A stretch of 64,000 nt of DNA, taken from the NCBI RefSeq assembly GCF_037893015.1, contig NC_133660.1:161194937-161258936 (forward strand), given 5' to 3'. A model generated the notes under the pieces. That model was not told the origin of the DNA. It made no database searches and was given only the letters and a program-made list of their open reading frames with translations. Source of the DNA: Macrotis lagotis (Eukaryota > Chordata > Mammalia > Peramelemorphia > Peramelidae). Made by a program: the position numbers and the translations under genes. Below, in pieces: positions 21,440 through 32,947 of this stretch. Each line of letters opens with the position of its first letter. The first letter of the stretch is position 1.

Positions 21440-22350
21440 GGCTATGCCTAGTTAGAAATCCCCATTGCCTCAATGAGACAGCCCAAGCTTGACCCTTACC
21501 CTGTCTCAAACTAAATGTTCCTATTAGACTGTCTGATAGTAACATACTTGAGAGTTATTTTTGACTTCAGTTTTCCAAAGCCTTTTCATTTTATATGCTT
21601 TCTACCATTTGGCCACAGTTCCTGAAAGTGCTTTAAAAAGCAAATATGAAAATTTCAAAATAAATTTATTGGACTAAAAAAAAGCAAATATGAGACTTTG
21701 TGTACTACAATCATATAGGTTAACCTTGTTTAGATCATTCTGACAGGAAAAGTATTAAATAAACTGGACACAAAAAGCAAAACAATGGGTCTCTGGGGTT
21801 AATTTAGTTGACTTCTAGAAGGATTCCAGAGAATTTAGTCCACTGAAGGGCAGATGGCATGCAGGGTATTAGTTAGCCAGAGATAAAGGCAGAAGGGGCT
21901 GCACAGTTTTTGGTTGCTTAATATGAAAGGTATGTGAAGTTCCTCCAGTTTCCAGCCTCTGTTTCTTGATGCTTCTAACAGAAGGTCAACTATAGAAAAG
22001 TTCAGTCTTGTTTAGAGGCAGGTCTGAGAAGAGTTGGACTGAGTTTGGCTGTATGCATTCGTAGGTGGAATAAGTGATGCTCTGCTTAATGTAAATCAAA
22101 TCCAGGGGGAGAGTGAATTCTGAAAAGTCAACTTAACTGCGCAACTGCTGGAAGGTTCCCAGTTTCCCAGCAGAAGGAAAATACTGGCTTCCAAAGGAAA
22201 AGATAGGCCAACTGGCTGCTCTTTAACAGCTTTGAGAAGGAATCTGTCACACCTAAGTGCTAAATGGTTCCTTAGGGGCAACATCAGCCAACATAAAATA
22301 ATCCTAGAAGAGACAGGGAGAGGGGAAATGTTGGTAACTAAAAATGAGTT
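21440..22350. other. Intergenic, nothing recognised
   Basis: No exon-like or repeat structure that I can support. The 62-codon frame on the minus strand at 22096-22284 has no family features. Confidence 0.4.
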
Positions 22351-22351
22351 G

Positions 22352-22745
22352 AGGCAACTAGATTGCTCAGTGGATAGAGCACTTGGAAATAAAAACAGGA
22401 AGACCTGAGTTCAAATGTGACCTTAGACACTTTATTTTTGCAAGACAATGGGGTTAAGTGACTTGTCCAAAGTCACACAACTAGGTAATTATTAAGTATC
22501 TGAAGCCAAATTTGAACTCAGGTCCTCCTGACTCCAGGGCTGGTACTCTATCCACTAGCTGCCCCCCTGAGACACTTTCTAGCTATGTGATCCTGGACAA
22601 AGCATTTAACTCCTTTTGCCTCAGTTTCCTCATCTATAAAAAATGAACTGGAGAAGGAAATGTCAAACCTCTCCAAGTATCTTTGCCAAGAAAAGAAAAT
22701 GAGATCATGAAGAGTTGGACATGATTGAACAGCAACAAGAAACAC
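22352..22745 (+). repeat. SINE with RTE tail, interrupted
   Basis: Head 'gaggcaactagattgctcag' and 'gagttcaaatgtgacc' at 22380-22433, resuming at 22579 with 'ctagctatgtgatcctgg', 'gagaaggaaatgtcaaac' and tail 'gaagagttggacatgattg'. Interrupted by the SINE at 22434-22569. Confidence 0.85.
22434..22569 (-). repeat. SINE nested in a SINE
   Basis: Antisense young SINE inserted into the RTE-tailed SINE. The target duplication agacacttt is exact at 22425-22433 and 22570-22578. Its head is slightly truncated ('tatccactagctgcccccc'). Confidence 0.88.
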
Positions 22746-22919
22746 TTCTGGAAGAAATATGATTTGTTGAAGTTAATGACTTGTGAACCTTCTTTAATAA
22801 AGGGAAAGTGATAACTTTTCTATCTATTTATAAAATTTAAAATTTGATGTGATTTGGAATTAACAAACAGTATTGATAACATCCATTGTTTCTAGAATCA
22901 ATTACACACTATTAACCTG

Positions 22920-23200
22920 TCATTTAGAGTCTGGACAATTTGACTCCTAGCTACTTTTTCAGTCATACTATTCTCCTTCCTGAATTATGTTTCAGGGGTG
23001 AAAATGGACCAACTGTTGTTTCCTAACTTCCATCCACCACCTCCATTAATTCCTCCAGCTCTCCCCTTATACTGGATTGTACTCTTTCATGCCTATCACT
23101 CAGCATCCTTAACTTGCTTCAGTTTAAGTGCCATCTACTCCAGGAAGCCTTCCCTGATTGTTTTCTCAATTTCTAGACTATCTGCCTCCTCAAATTATGT
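22920..23200 (+). repeat. L2 LINE fragment
   Basis: The diagnostic L2 string 'ctccaggaagccttccctga' lies at 23139-23158, preceded by 'cttcagtttaagtgccatct'. Old and incomplete. Confidence 0.7.
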
Positions 23201-23387
23201 TGCATAAGGAATATATTTATTGGAATGTAGTCCTGGAATCTTAAGTAGGTATTTCCCCAGGAACTACATGCTGAGATAGTTTTAGTTGACTTCAGTGCCA
23301 GCAATGACTTAGTTCCATAGTCTGGGAAGAAAAGAAGGGAATGGAATGTTAGAATTCTAGAGAGACGAGGTTGGAAGAGCAAGTATG

Positions 23388-23440
23388 CAACCTCTAGGTG
23401 ATATAGTGGATAAAGTGCCTGCTGGACCTTGAGCTAGGTG
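23388..23440 (+). repeat. SINE head fragment
   Basis: 'caacctctaggtgatatagtg' and 'gataaagtgcctgctgg' match the tRNA-like head only. Confidence 0.5.
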
Positions 23441-24436
23441 GAGAAGCTTTGTAACCATCCAGTGATTATTCATCTCCCCTGCATCTGGAGCACTGAGAAA
23501 TGTAAATAGTCAGTGAATTCCCTCTTATTCTGTGGCTTTTGTTTTAAAATTTCTACTCTTGTAGTTTAGGAAGTTCAAAGAGTAACAAAAAAAACCTTTT
23601 ACCTTTTATCCCTAAGGGATGAAAAGGACCAACTTCCCTAGCTCAGTCTGAAGTGTTTATTGCAGGCATGTTTCCTTGACCTCATAATGCTTAAAGTAAA
23701 TTGTCTTTGTTTTTCACTGCCCAGATGAAGTCAAAGTGAAGTTAGTGAAAAGTGATCTTACAAAAAAGGGCAGGGCGTTGCCCTTGAATAGAGGTGGAAG
23801 AAAAAATCCAAACCAAAAATATTTAGAGCCTGGAAGAAATAGGGATACACAATTCCTTTGTTACATGAAGTGTGGAGATGGTTCATATTATACTTGTATT
23901 TTTTGTGTATGTATACATGGTAATGCTTCCAATCCTGTGCCAACAGCCCATCTTCCTGCAAAGCAACTCCTATTGCATCCTGGCAACTAAAGGTTGCTAC
24001 TGCAGCCTGCAGGTACTACAGCCATATCTACTGAATATCCAAAAAAATCATCAAAGTCCTTGGCACTGTCAGAGGGTTGAACATCAGAAATGTATATAAT
24101 TTTATCAGTGACAATGGCATGAAAGAAGAAGCCTTACCACCATCAAGTTTTTTAAAAAATTATCTTATTCTGAATTTAAATAAAACAAACACTTCCATAA
24201 CATAGTAGAATGGGGGGGGGGGGACACATGAAAATGCAAATCTATTACGTATAACTTTCTATTGCTTTAAAACATATAATCAAGTTATTATGTAACTTTC
24301 TTTTTTGTTTCCTTCCCCACTTCCACCCCACCACAGAGATGGCTATCATTAGAATTGTACCTTTGACCAAGGGCCTATTCCATCCTTTTGCAGCTGAAAC
24401 TTTACAAGTATGTTTTCTTCTCCCTTTAGAATGTGA
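23441..24436. other. Intergenic, unassigned
   Basis: Overlapping short open frames on both strands at 23736-24099 show no family resemblance. A G11 run lies at about 24213-24223. No repeat is recognised. Confidence 0.4.
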
Positions 24437-24540
24437 GCTTCTTAAGAGCATAGCCTGCTTTGTTTTTTTTATTTGTATCTAGAGGTTTGCACATAGGAGC
24501 TGCTTAATAAATCATTCATTCATTCATATTCATTCAAGTT
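24437..24540 (+). repeat. L2 LINE 3' end
   Basis: 'gtgagcttcttaagagcat', 'tttgcacataggagctgct' and 'taataaatcattcattcatt' give the L2 3'-terminal order with its short tandem end. Confidence 0.7.
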
Positions 24541-24696
24541 TTATCCTAACCCCAAAGAGAATAGAATTTCCTAGAAAACAGACCTATTTAGTTTGTCTTT
24601 GTATTTCCAGTGATGCTTATTGTTGAATTAAATTAAAAGGCATTCCAACTACAACATGTGCACTTTGGGGAATCCATGTATTTATTAGAGTAAAAT

Positions 24697-24754
24697 ACAT
24701 ACATATATATATATATATATAAAATATATATATTATATATATAATATATATATA
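24697..24754. repeat. AT-rich simple repeat
   Basis: TA-dinucleotide run with ATATTATA variants, partly self-complementary. Confidence 0.9.
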
Positions 24755-25279
24755 GGTTGCAATTCTCTGTTACGTTAATGTCATTAAATAAATTTTGATT
24801 TTCATTGCCATTCAGAGCCAGGAATGTTGCTTTCTCCATTGTCATATTTTTAACTTCTCCTATATTTTAAAATGATCTATAATTAACGACAATAAAACAC
24901 CCTAATTCCAAGGGCTTTGTACCAATAGTGAATTGTGGATTGGAGTCTGATTTTAGTTTCAAGGTGATGATTATTTTTTTCAATCAAGTTCCCAACATCA
25001 AAGAATAGGGATTTAAAAAAAAAACAAACCTTTTTATTTTAATGACTTGGTATGGTTTGTTAAAATACTTTGACCTTTCTAGAGCTAATGGTATATCCAT
25101 AGTCATTTGTTGACTTTCCAAAGAGTAATGTATAATCTTTTGTAAATTTGCTTTTATTTGAGGGGAAGAAATTTACCTAGCATAGCAATTTCAGGTAAAT
25201 ATCTCAAGGTCTTTTGATAACACTCAATCTGTTAAGAAAGAATTTCCTAGGACACTAAAAGTTGATTCTAAGGACAATG
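24755..25279. other. Intergenic, nothing recognised
   Basis: AT-rich. No gene or confident repeat. Confidence 0.4.
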
Positions 25280-25590
25280 GTTTTAAAGAAAAAAATTAAT
25301 GAGAAAATGCTGAGAAAGTATCTAGTTGCCCTCTGAGAGTTTAAGTCACCAGGCTGAGATGAATTATAGTATGGTATTAAAAGAACTTCCAAATGGAGTT
25401 TCCAAGCCAGCATCAACAATCTTTAAAAAATTCTGGGGAACAAGAGATGGGTAAATGTGATCCTTATTTTTGAAAGGGAAAGAAAAAATGGGTTCTTCAA
25501 ATTGCAGACCTATGATCGTGATGTTGAAATCTTGAAAAAAATTATAAAAGAGATCATTTGAGAGCTCTTAGAAAGAGGAATAGAAAAGTT
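25280..25590 (+). mobile_element. CR1/L3-type LINE RT remnant
   Basis: Shows the order 'ctggggaacaagagatggg', 'tgatccttatttttgaaagg' and 'cagacctatgatcgtgatg'. This parallels the CR1/L3 RT block 'W-x(3-5)-V-x-P-I-F-K-K-G ... YRP-x-S'. Stops in all frames. Confidence 0.5.
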
Positions 25591-25599
25591 ATTCACTAT

Positions 25600-25745
25600 A
25601 TGCTGGGCCATTGTCAATCATCTAGACTTTTGTCTTGCCACTGGACTTTGATGAGTTTGAAGAAGAGATCAAAGCTGATGACTTTCATAATTTATGAGCA
25701 AATCAAGACATCCCCTGCAATGTCATTGGTGACCTTGGTCTTATT
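25600..25745 (+). repeat. 3' part of the long SINE subclass
   Basis: 'gtcttgccactggactttga', 'gaagaagagatcaaagctga' and 'aatgtcattggtgaccttgg' match, in reverse, the non-tRNA part of the copies at 15730-15900 and 20150-20300. Confidence 0.6.
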
Positions 25746-26087
25746 ATCTATCTGTTCCCTTAAATATTGTTGACCTAGGGGATATAGTTTTTAGATTCAA
25801 GCTAAACTTTTGAACAATGTTCCTTTAATGGGGAATGGAGGACCCAACTTTATATCTAAGACATGACTCCTTTCCCACCAAGTTCCAGTTTTGGGAGGGT
25901 TTTTTGGTAATAGTACCATCATACTTATTTTATTCAAGTATCATTTTGTTAAGGAGGAAAACCTTCCACTAGATTTAAGACAACCCCCCAGAACACACCT
26001 CAATTTGAAGTCAACATATCACAGATATTTCACAGAAATCATAGAAACTTAAAACAAGATCAGAGAAAAGGGAGATCAAGGGAAATG
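25746..26087. other. Intergenic, nothing recognised
   Basis: No gene or confident repeat. Confidence 0.4.
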
Positions 26088-26089
26088 TG

Positions 26090-26142
<53 letters not shown>
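26088..26142. repeat. (GT)n microsatellite
   Basis: About 55 bp of GT with one 'gcgt' interruption near its left end. Confidence 0.95.
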
Positions 26143-28384
26143 TCCTAACTTTAACAAATGAGCAATGAAATATATGTATGAATGAATTGAGAATTGTGTC
26201 CTTTTGTGAGATTGGTAATAAGTGGAAAGACTGATAAGCAAAATAGAATCTACTAAATAATCTGAAAATGGTTCTCTTTTCTCTGCTATTAGAGCCTGTT
26301 AACCCTCTAAGGGACCACTCATCTGGTAATTATATATTAGGTATGTACAAATATTATGACAATATTTCTGTCTAGGGGCAAATATAGAAAAGGTCAGGGC
26401 TAAGCCTAGGCTAGAAGGCATCTGATTAATGAAAAAATATATATTCACCTCTATATAGCTGTACACATGTGAAGCTCATTATTTGTGATGTAGGTTACTG
26501 TATAGTCACTAATTAAAAAAGTGAAATTTCATGTTTTTAGGTACCTTGTACTAATTCAAGTGCCAATTTTAGAATGAACACATACAACAAAGATATCCAT
26601 TTCTCCAATCAATAGCAAAACAGACATTGGAAAAATGTACCAGGAGAATATGTAACAGACAATAGAGTAAGAGCATTCAGAATAAGTACCAATCCTGTTG
26701 AACTGAGCTAATAAACTCAGCTGAACCAAGAGAGTCTCAGATCTTACCAAGGAGAAACTTCCCAAAGTCTCTAGAGGAGCAAACTGAGAATGGGGACATG
26801 ATGGAGACTTCTTCTTCAGCAACCTTAAGTGGAGTTGGCATCATCCAACTTCTCTCTCAAAGTTAAAAGCTAGAAGAGCTCCAAACTAAAAGCAAGAAAG
26901 AACCCAAAGTGACTCAAAGAAAGTTAAGAGCCTGATGAGACTGAAAAGCTTGAAGAATCCTACTCTTTGCTTTTTCTGCTTTTGCCAACTCTGCCCCACC
27001 ACTTAGAGACTCGGGTATTGCTCTCTACTAATGAGGAGAGAGTCCTATATCAATGGTTTGGAGGACTCAGGTTATATGTTGATAATCAAGAACTTGTGTT
27101 AATAACAGAAAAATTCAATTCTAAATCAAGTCCAAGATTAACAGTACCAAAATCAGTTATTTTTTCCACCCATGGCAAGCCACACAAAAATCATTCTCAA
27201 ATAAACTTTTTGAATAAATTCAGTTAGGAGATAAGGAACATAGTATACTATGGATGCAGATTATAGGACAACACAAGGCTAGAGGTGGGAGGAGGAGTCT
27301 AAAGAGTAGTTTCTCTGAGGTTTATGAGCCTTTTAACAGATTCCTATTTTATAACTAATTATTCTTGCTAACTAGGTGCTGAATCACGTTTCTACCAGCT
27401 GAAAGACTGAAAATACCGGGCAGCCAAAATTTTGATTCCCGGGGATAAAGCCTCAGGTGCCCTGCCCTAGTTATATATAATTCTGAACATTAATATATGT
27501 TAAAGATTTCATTGTCATTCAACATTCAACTAGAGAGACTATTTAGAAAATCTATTTAGAGCTGAAGGGAAAAAAAAGTTAATAAAGAGAAATATACCAT
27601 ACACTATTAGAAACAAAAGTCTAGACACACACACCAGACAGAAGAGCTGCTCTGGTCTTCCAAACTGAGTGTCGGGCCAGAAGACAAGAGAGAATCTTTG
27701 CTATTCCTAGCTACCTTGGCAAACATTGCCGTTCTTTTCATCCTCTCTCATAACAACTTACTTAGCCTTCTGGTTCTGTTATGACACTTTTTCCATAACA
27801 GTCCATGGGTAGATGTCTGAGTAGAACATAAGGAGCTGGCTTCTCCCTCTCCCTCTCCAGCACAGTGTAGAGAGAGATGAGTGAGTACTTCCAATGTTTG
27901 ATCCAAAGGACAAAGACCTTGTGGAACAGTACAGCCTCTGACCCACTGTCCTCTCCCTGTTAACTAAATAAAAATTCTGCTTTCTTCACATGTGAATTTT
28001 AGTACATGTAACCAATCCAAGGTTTCAGTGTGTCTGCAAAAGCAAACTGTAGCATCTTATCAAGTTAAGATTAAAGGGGATGGAATCATATGATTGCAAT
28101 ACTTAAAAATTTAGAAACCATCTGCTCAAGTGTTTTTGAATGCTTTGCATGAAATTATGGTACCAGGGTGATTATAATGTAAATAAGGACTCTTGGGAGA
28201 GTGGGAGAAATCAATCCAGGTTGAATTGTTCCCTTTGGAACATTAAATAATGCTTTGTTTAATGGAAGGTCTAGGATTTCATCAGTTTAGGGGGAATTCA
28301 GGAAGGAAATTCCCTTTACCAATGCAGATTAGCAACTGTTATGCAATTGATAACCTTAAAGATTTGTTCCTGAGCAATAACAGG
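26143..28384. other. Intergenic, unassigned; LTR-like hints
   Basis: Mostly unrecognised. 27400-27990 has moderate GC, CT-rich blocks (27841-27860) and AATAAA at 27967-27972, about 20 bases before 'cttcaca'. This composition would fit an old LTR or a 3' terminal exon, but I found no target duplication, coding frame or acceptor that decides. Short frames at 26556-26822 and 26967-27227 have no family signature. Confidence 0.35.
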
Positions 28385-28615
28385 TTAAGATATCTAGGTG
28401 GGGTAGTAGAGTAAAGACCTGAGTTCAAATGCAGACTCAGATCCTTAGTAATTGTGTGATCCTGGGCAAGTCACTTAACCCTATTTGTCTCAGTTTCTTT
28501 ATCTGTAAAATGAGCTGGAGAAGGAAATGGCAAATCACTTCAATATCTTTGACAAGAAAAACCCCATATGGAGTCAGGAAATTTGGTCAGGACTGAAAGG
28601 AATGAACACCAAATA
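28385..28615 (+). repeat. SINE with RTE-derived tail
   Basis: 'gacctgagttcaaatgcag', 'gggcaagtcacttaacccta', 'gctggagaaggaaatggca' and a tail related to 'ggaatgaacaccaaa'. The head is worn. Confidence 0.8.
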
Positions 28616-28749
28616 AACTTAAGGTTCCATCCAGGTTCCCTTCAAATTCCAGGGAATCCACCTAATAAAAGTGAAAAGAAGCAAAAACAAAAAAACAAAG
28701 AAACTTAGGTCATCAAACACTTTCATTTCTACTGATGTGTTGATGGAAA

Positions 28750-28848
28750 CTATGATATGATAAAGTAGCTAGAGAGCCAGCTTAAGTGTCAGAACCACCT
28801 GAATTAAATCCCACCTCCTTATAAGGAATGAATCACTTAACTTCTCTT
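28750..28848 (+). repeat. Worn SINE head fragment
   Basis: 'gataaagtagctagagagcc', 'cacctgaattaaatccca' and 'gaatcacttaacttctc' fit a diverged tRNA-type SINE. Confidence 0.5.
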
Positions 28849-29240
28849 TGTTCTTGTTGGTCCTATCTGACCTTCCATGACCTCTTTTAGGGTTTTCTTG
28901 GTAAAGATACTGGAATGGTTTAGCCTTTCTTACTACAGCTCATTTTACAAATAAGGAAACTAGGGGCAGTTGACTAGTGCAATGGATAGAGTACCTGCCC
29001 TGGAGTTGGGAGGATCTGAGTCCAAATCTTGAACTCAGTCACTTAATAATTACCTAGTTGTGTGATCTTGGGCAAACCACCTAACCCCATTGCCTTGAAA
29101 AAAGTAAAAAAAAAAAAAAAAACCCAACACAAACCCTAAAAGACACAACTACAGTAAGGAAAATTAGGCAAACAGGACAAAGTGACTTACCCAGGGCCAC
29201 ACATCTGGTGCCTGAGGCCATATCCACCAACTAGCTAGCC
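28849..29240 (-). repeat. SINE with RTE tail, interrupted
   Basis: Antisense copy: the RTE tail region 'gggttttcttggtaaagata' and 'gctcattttacaaataagg' lie at left, and the head 'ccaccaactagctagcc' at right. Split by the + strand SINE at 28962-29120. Confidence 0.7.
28962..29120 (+). repeat. SINE nested in an antisense SINE
   Basis: 'ggggcagttgactagtgcaa', 'ctagttgtgtgatcttgggc' and an A18-type tail. It lies between the two halves of the older SINE. Confidence 0.85.
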
Positions 29241-29299
29241 ACTATAATGCTGCAATTAGAGTAGGAAAAATCTAGGGTACTCTCAACTACTCAAGAATC

Positions 29300-29547
29300 C
29301 CTAAAAACTGTGATCTTGTCATTGGCCAATTCTTTGTGACCTCATTTTGGAGTTTTCTTAGCATTAGAATAGGAGTGATTAGCCATTTTCTTCTCAATTT
29401 ACAAATGAAGAAACTGAGGAAACTAAGGTAACCAGGATTAAGTGGCTTGCCCAGAGGCACACAGCTAGCAAGTGTCTAAAGCTAGATTTAAGCACAGGAG
29501 GATGAGTTTTCCTGATTCTATTCCACTATTATCACCTAGCTGCCCCT
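29300..29547 (-). repeat. SINE with RTE-derived tail
   Basis: Antisense full copy: 'tttgtgacctcattttgg', 'aatgaagaaactgaggaaac', 'aggcacacagctagcaag' and head 'atcacctagctgcccc'. Confidence 0.85.
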
Positions 29548-32079
29548 AATTCCTCCAAATATACATTATAGGTTCAGCAGCAAATATATAATCAATTTAG
29601 TACACACAGCAGTTCTGGAAACTTTCCTAAAACATTGGCTCTGCCTTACTTGAGAGTAAGTGACTGTAGCTCCTTCCAGGTAGGGAACCATGTTTTTCTG
29701 GTTTGCTCATTACCATGGTCAAAGATTGAAATTATAAAGCAATCTGTATCACCTATCTTAATATGCTACTCTTATACAAAATATGTGCTCCATATCACCA
29801 AACCTGATATGCTACTCTTATGCACCAAATTATAGTCAACAAGAATGACTATCATAAGCATTCTATTAAACTGTGAAATAAATATTTGTTGGACAGTTTA
29901 AGGAACAATACAATCAGGATTGTTGAGATATAGCAGTTATTAACAAAAAAGATGAGATAGATTTGGTCTCTTAAAAAAGTAAGTATGTTCACTGGACTGA
30001 AATTTTAATTTTAATCAAATTGAGATCCTGAGAAAGGTTCTTTTGATGATAGGAACTGATTATTCTGCTCCTCCTTCCTTCTCATAAAATGAACAATACA
30101 TCTTTTCAAAGAATCAAAAGCAGGAACAACCAAATGTTTGTCAAGAGTGTTCCTCTTCAGTTTTCACACCTTTCATAACCTCATCTCCTTTCTCCCCCCC
30201 GGCCCCACATTTTTAAAGGGAATGTGTGAACCTAAGAAGCAATGAGGTATCTTAAAGACAGGAAGATGTCCTCTGATATTTAGTATCACTGTGTCTTTAG
30301 AGTGAATAATCTCATCAATTTGATGTGCCTTAGAACTAAAGTATCTGATAATCTTTGAGTCTCCAACACTCTTAGCAAATGATTTCCTCTAGTCCCGATT
30401 AGCTGTCCACCGGCATTATTCCCATGACCTTCCAGGCAGCTTCTAGGAAACCAAAGTCTTTGGGTTCCTGGAGGTGGGGGTGGGGGTGGGGCAGGAGGGG
30501 GGAAATAGTTGAAGAGCTGAGTAGCAGAGACAGTTGAGTGACAGGTTAGCTTTGCCATACTGTCAAAAGCTTGTCATCAAATATTACCATACTGACATTT
30601 AAATCAAGAGACAGGGTTAGCTTTACTACACTGTCATACATTTATTGTCACAAAAATACCACACTTCACCCAATATTATTGTAAGCCAAGGTACCTCAAT
30701 TACATGAGAAGGACCTACATCAAGGTCTCCCACTATATACAGACCAACACCAAAAGTTGTTTCCTGTGCAGTCACAAGTTAAGTTATTTCTAGAAGAGGC
30801 AGTGAGAAGGATGTTGTAGCACAATGTTGCCCTCATTTAATCAACATAATTTTCATGTCATGTCATCATTCACTTGATGTCATAGTCTTCAATTTTGAAG
30901 GACAGCAATCAACCATGTGTCTCAGGCAATTCCCTATGATTTATTTACAAGAGTTGCAATCTGCCTTGGTGGAAATCTCTCCCACATTAGGAGTTCCCTA
31001 CACTAATGAAATAATAAGTTATCCTTGTGTACTTGTGGTTAGAAGTTAGCCCTCAGAATTCACATGAGAACCTTCTGTTTAACATCTATCCACTACTAGT
31101 TGCATCTTTACTTGGGTGCTACATTGCCTGAAGGTTATTTCCACTTCTTAAATTCCTACCACGAATTAGGTCATTAGATTTTCCCCTTCTAACACATACA
31201 TCTTATAAAAATTGGAAGTTTACTCATTTCCCCCCAGGCATGAGCTCTCATTTTATCTTGTCATCAAAACAAGAGGAAAAAATGAGTTTGGAACATAAGC
31301 TTGTGGTTTTCTTTTTTTCTGATGTGAAATTTCTGAGCAGTTGCATCCCACATGAGAAGTAATTTGCCTGATCTAAAGGGTTTGTCTTTTATTTTCCCTA
31401 GAGCATTTTTTTTACATCAGAAAGTATTTGTACAAGTTAGGTAGCTGTCATGCTACCTTTAAGCATTATGTAATAGCAATGATTTTTTGATTTTTTTTAA
31501 TATTACACAAAGATAAAACTCCTCAATCTATAGCTGCTATACTGTGCAATTTAGCAGGGTTTGGGGTTAGAGAGCAAGAGAAAAGGTAGTAACAGTAAAT
31601 TACAGGATGCAGCTGTGACAAAGGAATGTTCTGCTCTAGGTCAAGGGTAGAGAAAAGATGATAATGATTGGGGCTTCTCCTTTCCATGACTCATTACTGA
31701 ATTCATTCACCCTGATTTAGAATGGGCCAGCACAAGTTGGAGCCAGACTGGACAGACAAGACTTGGAAAGCACAAATCCTCATTCATTTTAATTTTCTAC
31801 ACCCAGAAAAGACTTAGATCCTGAGGCCAGAATTTCTGATTCTTCATCCAGTGTCTGGCTAGGAGGATACATTGAATGGTTGTTTACACACTTTTGCCTG
31901 CTGAAGAGAAAACTCAAACTGTGCATTGCATACATCTTTTGGATTTAGATCCATCTTGTATCAGGAGAACTTTTGAAGTTGAAGAAAGTGGTAGATTCAC
32001 CACTACAACCCAAAAAATAGTAAGGAAAGGGGTCTGATAGAAAAAGAATCATGAAGGTAGAAACAGTAAGATATGGCAG
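29548..32079. other. Intergenic, repeat-poor, unassigned
   Basis: The longest stretch without an obvious interspersed repeat in the window. It holds a ~70-bp period duplication at 30541-30640, a G/C-rich tract at 30470-30500, and at 30850-30915 a fragment like the long SINE's 3' part. No gene is recognised. Short frames at 30286-30558 and 30855-31049 lack family features. Confidence 0.4.
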
Positions 32080-32555
32080 CAAATTGACTACATGGGGTCA
32101 GAGAAAATGAAGAGTCTGAAATAATGCTGAGGATAATAAACCTGGGAGACTAAAAGGATGGTAGTCCCTTTAATAGAAATAGAGAATTTTGGAAGAGGCA
32201 AATATTTAGGGAGAAAACATGAGTTCAATTCAGGCTACTGTGAGTTTAAGATCCCTTCATGACATTCAACTTGAAATGTCCAAAAGTCAGTTGGTGATGC
32301 AAGATTGAGGTGCCAAAGAAAGGCAGGTACTAGAACTGGGAGTTAGTTTCATAGAGATGAAAAACTAATGGAAGCCTATAAGGTTACTGAGAGAATGTGG
32401 AAAGAGAGAGAGAGAAGAGAGCCTAGGACAGAATGTTGGGGATGTTAGAGAGTGTGATATGGTTGATGATCCAGCAAAGGGAACTAGAAGGAATAGTCAG
32501 ACAGGTAGGAGGAGGACCAGAAGAGAGTCATGTTATGAAAACCCAAAGAGAAAAG
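32080..32555 (+). repeat. Purine-rich old interspersed repeat
   Basis: 'ggcaaatatttagggagaaa', 'gttggtgatgcaagattgag', 'gcctaggacagaatgttggg' and 'gtcagacaggtaggaggag' resemble a repeated old LINE-like 3' region, also seen in part at 13670-13990 and 58790-59480. The family is not fixed. Confidence 0.45.
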
Positions 32556-32820
32556 AAAGAGAGGAGTGGTTGGTTTTGTCATATCTGTCATATCTGATTC
32601 TTAATTATTCTATTAGAGGTTTTCTTGGAAAAGATACTGCAGTAGTTTGCCATTTCCTTCTTGAGTTCATTCTAAATGAGGAAACTAAGGCAAACATCGT
32701 TAAGTTACTTATCCAGGATCACACAGCTAGTAAGTATTTGAGACAAGATTTGAATTCAGAAAGAGAAGTCTTCTTGACTCTAAATCTGGCACTCTATCCA
32801 CTGTGCCACCCAGTTGCCCT
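32556..32820 (-). repeat. SINE with RTE-derived tail
   Basis: Antisense copy from 'ggttttcttggaaaagatac' through 'ggatcacacagctagtaag' to head 'ccactgtgccacccagttg'. A 126-codon open frame across it (32459-32839) is chance. Confidence 0.85.
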
Positions 32821-32947
32821 CAGAGTAGGTGGTAAATAGGGTCAAATGGAGCAGATTAGTAGAAGAATTAAGACCCATAAAAGACCATCTGATGGGACAA
32901 TTGAGAGACCATTGCCCTGAATATAATAGTTAAAGAATACTATTTGA

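Noticed and set aside
32459-32839. 126-codon + strand open frame
   Set aside because: Runs through an antisense SINE and an old repeat; chance frame.
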